A stretch of DNA of 35,080 nt. It comes from Planctomycetota bacterium (GTDB lineage Bacteria > Planctomycetota > Planctomycetia > Pirellulales > Pirellulaceae). The stretch covers positions 1 to 35,080 of the forward strand of contig JACNKX010000089.1 in NCBI GenBank assembly GCA_014381825.1. The letters are read 5' to 3'. Below, one piece after another: positions 32,601-35,080 of the stretch (position 1 is the first letter of the stretch; each line of letters begins with the position of its first letter). Below the pieces are notes generated by a model that worked only from the letters and a program-made list of their open reading frames with translations, ran no database searches and was not told the origin of the DNA. The position numbers were made by a program, and so were the translations under genes.

Positions 32601-35080
32601 TGGACGATCGAGCTGGTCGTCTGGAAGTTCACGTTGGAGGTGCCGCCGTTGAAGTCCAGCGCGACGCCGGCGCTGCCGAGCTGAATATCGGTGTCGGTAA
32701 AGGTGAAAGTGCCGCTGCCGCCGTCGATGTCGATGCCTTCGCTGCCGGTCAGTTCGGCGTCGGCCTGCACGGTCACGTTACCGGCGACAGTGTTGATGGA
32801 GATGCCCGTACCGCTGTCGGTGATGGCGTTGGCGGCAGCGCTGTTGAAGAGAACCGTGCCGCCGGTGGTGTTGGCCACCGAAATCGCGTCGTTCGCGGTG
32901 TTGGTGATCGTGCCGGTGTAGGTGATGTTGGCGTTACCCGCATTAACGCGGAAAGCCGCCCCGGTCGCGCCCGTGATCGAACCATCGTTGATGTCCACCG
33001 TGCCGCTGATCGTGTCGAGGTTGATGCCGCTGGACCCACCTGAGCCTTGGCTGTTCGCGCTGGACGAGCTGACGCTGGCGAACGTCGAATTCATGACCAC
33101 GGGGTCGATGTCCATAGCCGAGCCGTTGGTCGTATTGATCGTGCCACCGGTGTTGCTGAACGCGAATGTGCCGCCCTTGCCGCCAGCATCGCGTATGAAC
33201 AGACCTGTGCCGCTGTCGTTGCCAATGTTCAGCGTGCCGAAGGCGATTTCGCCCAGCACGTCATCCAGCCGCAGACCGTCGCCCGTGACGTTAGTCGTGA
33301 TGGCGGTATTGCCGATCGTCGTGTTGCCGCCGGTGACCGCTTGAATGCCCGCCATGCCGGGGTTACCGTCGAACGTGACGGTGTCGAAAGCCATGCCGGC
33401 GAAGGCAGGAGGGCCTGCGATGCCCGCAGACAAAACGGTATTCCCCGCCAACGATTCGACGGTGATCGTTCCGCCAAGGAAACCGTTAACTTTGATCCCG
33501 ATTCTTTTCGTGTCGGCAACCGTTGTGCTATTGATCGCCAATGTATGGTTGCCAGTTTGATTATTGTATTCGATGCCGTCGTCACCAATTTGCGTGGTGG
33601 CTCCGAGCGTCACGCCGGAGATGGTCAGATCCGTGTCCTGGGCGCTGATGCCGTCGTTGCCGGTGCCGTCGATCGTGCCACCGTTGATAAACACTGTATC
33701 GGCGTTGTTCAAGCTGATGCCGACGAGGGTCGAGTTGTCGATGTCGACGGTCGTGAACGTTGCCGTTCCCGTTGTGCCAAAGAGCAAGATGCCAGGGTTT
33801 CCACCAACGGACGCGACACTGGCAAACGTTGCACCAGCGCCGAACGAGGTCCCCACAACATTGACGCCCGAGCCGCTCGTCGAGTTGATGGTGTTTCCCG
33901 TCCCGCCGATATTGATCGTGCCGGCACTACTGGCCCTCAAGCCAGTGCCACCGCTAGTCACGGACAAGCTGTCAAACGTGAACGACGCGCCGCTATTACT
34001 CGAAAGGATAGCAATTCCCTCGTTGGAGACACCGCTAATCGTAGTGGCCCCGAAATCATAATCGGCACTGGCTGGTGCCCCGCCGATATTGATGCCTCGC
34101 GTTCCGGCGGTAATCGTCGTGCTACCGCCGACTGTAAAGCTGCCGCCGACTTGGTCAATTCGGATGCCATCACCGCTAGAGGTCGAGGCCAAGTTGTCGA
34201 AGGTCGCGCCACCGTTTGGATCGCTCAGTGTACCGATGGTGAGATCCAAAATGCGGCCTGTGCCGCTGGCGTTGACGTCATCGATTGTCAAGGTGCCGAA
34301 GTTAAGTCCGAAAACTCCCCTTCCGACTCCGGTGTTGCTGAGGTCGATGCCGCGAATCGTGTTTCCGCTGGCCAGCGTGATGGCGTCGCTACCACCAGTG
34401 GAAAGAGCAGCGTTGTTGCCGCCTAAACCGGGCAGCGTGAGGCTGTTGGTTTGTGTCGTGAAGCCGAGCAAGTTGTTTAAGCCTGATCCGGAAGCACCTT
34501 CCCCAATCAATAACTGCCCCGCTTCCAGATCGAAGTCATCGCTTAACACGAGCGTTGGGATCGTGACGTCGCTGGTGAAGACGAAGATTGCGTCGTTGGC
34601 GTCGTCCAATCCGTCCGAGGCACCGCCGGCGTCCAAATCGGCAAGTGTGTTAAACGGGCTGCTCAGCGTTCCGTCGCCGTTCACTCCAGCGACCGTATCG
34701 ACAAACCAGATCGTCTCGGCGTTGACGTTGAACGTAGCGGTCGACGTCGAACCGAGGCCGAGACTGTCGTTAGCTGTATACACAAACGTATCGGCGACGC
34801 TCACATCTCCGGCTTCGGGCGTGTAGGTGAAGGAGCCGTCTGCGGCGGTCGTGATCGAACCGCCCGCAGTCGTCGCGAACGTGCCGACACTGGCCGGAGC
34901 GAGGACGATCGGGACGTTGCTTTCGGGATCGGTCGCACCGTTGAGCAGACCGCCCGCCGCGTTGACTTTGATTCCAACATTGGCTTGCACATCGAAGGCC
35001 TCCTCGGTGTCATTCTGCGGGTCGTTCCCCTCCCTGTCCTTTAGCCTTACCGACATCCGCAGCGCGTCTGTTCTGGGGGT
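29669..35080 (-). CDS. Giant secreted beta-helix protein with metzincin motif and dockerin-like C-terminus (5' partial)
   Basis: An open frame of about 1800 residues that continues to the window edge. An ATG at 35056 exists but has no SD, and the eight codons before it are open, so the N-terminus and signal peptide are probably missing. Positions below count from 35056. Residues about 20-115 are a cadherin/VCBS-like repeat (DGSFTYTPEAGDVSVADTFV). Residues about 118-1500 are parallel beta-helix repeats that start at GDGTLSSPFNTLADL and contain many I-x-G...G-I-x-I/V turns. At about 1601 there is HELGHVLGKDH, the zinc motif H-E-x-x-H-x-x-G-x-x-H, followed by LMGEELP as a likely Met-turn. Two dockerin-like calcium loops follow, DVNGDGLVTPIDLLL and DTNGDGIVSPLDALL, and then a Pro-rich tail. 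It is probably a surface or extracellular protein; the protease activity is inferred from the motif only. Confidence 0.88.
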   Translation of the reverse strand, partial: TPRTDALRMSVRLKDREGNDPQNDTEEAFDVQANVGIKVNAAGGLLNGATDPESNVPIVLAPASVGTFATTAGGSITTAADGSFTYTPEAGDVSVADTFVYTANDSLGLGSTSTATFNVNAETIWFVDTVAGVNGDGTLSSPFNTLADLDAGGASDGLDDANDAIFVFTSDVTIPTLVLSDDFDLEAGQLLIGEGASGSGLNNLLGFTTQTNSLTLPGLGGNNAALSTGGSDAITLASGNTIRGIDLSNTGVGRGVFGLNFGTLTIDDVNASGTGRILDLTIGTLSDPNGGATFDNLASTSSGDGIRIDQVGGSFTVGGSTTITAGTRGINIGGAPASADYDFGATTISGVSNEGIAILSSNSGASFTFDSLSVTSGGTGLRASSAGTINIGGTGNTINSTSGSGVNVVGTSFGAGATFASVASVGGNPGILLFGTTGTATFTTVDIDNSTLVGISLNNADTVFINGGTIDGTGNDGISAQDTDLTISGVTLGATTQIGDDGIEYNNQTGNHTLAINSTTVADTKRIGIKVNGFLGGTITVESLAGNTVLSAGIAGPPAFAGMAFDTVTFDGNPGMAGIQAVTGGNTTIGNTAITTNVTGDGLRLDDVLGEIAFGTLNIGNDSGTGLFIRDAGGKGGTFAFSNTGGTINTTNGSAMDIDPVVMNSTFASVSSSSANSQGSGGSSGINLDTISGTVDINDGSITGATGAAFRVNAGNANITYTGTITNTANDAISVANTTGGTVLFNSAAANAITDSGTGISINTVAGNVTVQADAELTGSEGIDIDGGSGTFTFTDTDIQLGSAGVALDFNGGTSNVNFQTTSSIVQNQAAAVVSVSGGHTTGTLDFDGSITAGNGTGLQFNNADGRYDFDSVNSKSLSGGDSGIDIFNGSSGTFTFISASIVNPTGIGYREDSSTANVTYNGTITKANNANNAVDINAKTGGTTTFTGLVTATTSTAIGIDLTNNTSGTINFTGGLAINTTTGTGFNATGGGTVNVTGASNNIDTTTGTALELNGIVIGGSNMAFATVDKNGNGGVEGIDINSTTGGTLNVTSSTIAGNSGGASGVKINSSSTDVVFGSINVTDSDRHGVELISNSGDFTANGGLIDNPDDLGISATSLTGKFTLSGVTIRETGDAAVNGQVSHGVLLDDSTGDINISGSTFEDMNETPTGAGLGLDNNGVHVVMEDGGTLGSLQITNSTFRGTEVATLGVTTDHGVKIVLNSGSDITDIDITSSFASGLGRSFVELNADIDDDNVGGPSDIGSLNISGNGTFAAPLEAQSAIIEVRINGTSTLTDFDINNNVMQGNTLSSGNGIRVNTGEFGIGTTSTSLATGTISGNNLDNLGDGTVDNGIELQAQEDSSLVVLIDDNDIDGQSDDGIRVRVFDTADANVTISNNRVGLTTLNTNQGIEVQTRTGAPELCLSITGNNLAAGDDYNMIRDAGIFNLLNIGAGTHTAAQVDTFIEGLNTGNAASTTSGFTQCTSISQPLLAYGGEDVRVGESEALTDLALSDVVDEAVQRWTANGLSATQQLLLGQATFEIGDLPDGQLGSTIATNVQIDSNAASYDWFIDATPDDDTEFEMFTTDTERIASESSDAFGRMDLLTVVMHELGHVLGKDHADAPNLMGEELPTGTRRLPAGSDQSEASSVESQEPENADGDVDVNGDGLVTPIDLLLIMNTLDSGGDQPLELVKSVDAAASPSALDTNGDGIVSPLDALLVLNYLSKQATDPANGEASVEFTHPQSHETDESSFARILPPPLAPLTPNVYGPLPPSALELDTHPLPDDLLNLLAPDIAPTWHA

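Noticed and set aside
30792-34826. Long plus-strand open frames opposite the giant beta-helix gene, including one of 459 codons (33047-34426).
   Set aside because: They lie entirely antisense to a frame with clear repeats, a HELGH motif and dockerin-like loops. Their products are Val/Pro/Ser-rich with no domain, as expected from the complement of Gly/Asn/Thr-rich coding sequence.

Overview
The window looks like a stretch of planctomycete chromosome, most likely from a Pirellula/Rhodopirellula-type bacterium. That placement rests on gene content and not on a database search. The signs are a very long secreted beta-helix protein with a metzincin motif and dockerin-like repeats, an FG-GAP/UnbV secreted protein, a divergent GH38-like enzyme, a uronate-isomerase-like amidohydrolase, an ECF sigma factor, and a TIR-STAND-TPR-FGE fusion. 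The genes are widely spaced. Several use TTG or GTG starts preceded by good Shine-Dalgarno (SD) sequences.

Layout. 1-1351: a DUF4287/DUF5655 cytoplasmic protein between poorly resolved flanks. 1352-4198 (-): a GH38-like glycosidase. 4451-15263 (+): the main block, an envelope-spanning secretion or pilus assembly locus. It holds a PilM-PilN (GspL-like) fusion, two single-span inner-membrane proteins and a large secretin. The first three genes share a TTGACA promoter and end at a 13-bp-stem terminator. The secretin has its own promoter, a TTG start and its own terminator. The three inner-membrane proteins all carry glycine-rich low-complexity stretches built around a G-M-Y-G motif, while the secretin does not.

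15290-21811: small housekeeping or regulatory genes. These are a DUF423 membrane protein (+), an ECF sigma factor (-) with a palindrome- and hairpin-rich upstream region, a uronate-isomerase-like enzyme (-), two small SD-led proteins (-), a TPR membrane protein (+), a membrane-anchored diguanylate cyclase with an intact I-site (-), a short membrane ORF (-) and tRNA-Asp(GTC) (+).

21904-35080 (-): three large genes. The first is a secreted FG-GAP/UnbV protein. The second is a 1744-residue TIR-STAND-TM-TPR-FGE protein. The third is a giant beta-helix/metzincin/dockerin-like protein that runs off the right edge.

Most unusual points. The TIR-STAND protein has a PDZ-like domain inserted inside its FGE-sulfatase (C-lectin) fold. 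An in-frame TGA then separates the last conserved block of that fold (RSA.R...GFRVV) from the rest, which could mean stop readthrough, decay or a sequence error. The shared GMYG repeats across the secretion locus and the structured region upstream of the ECF sigma gene also deserve a second look.
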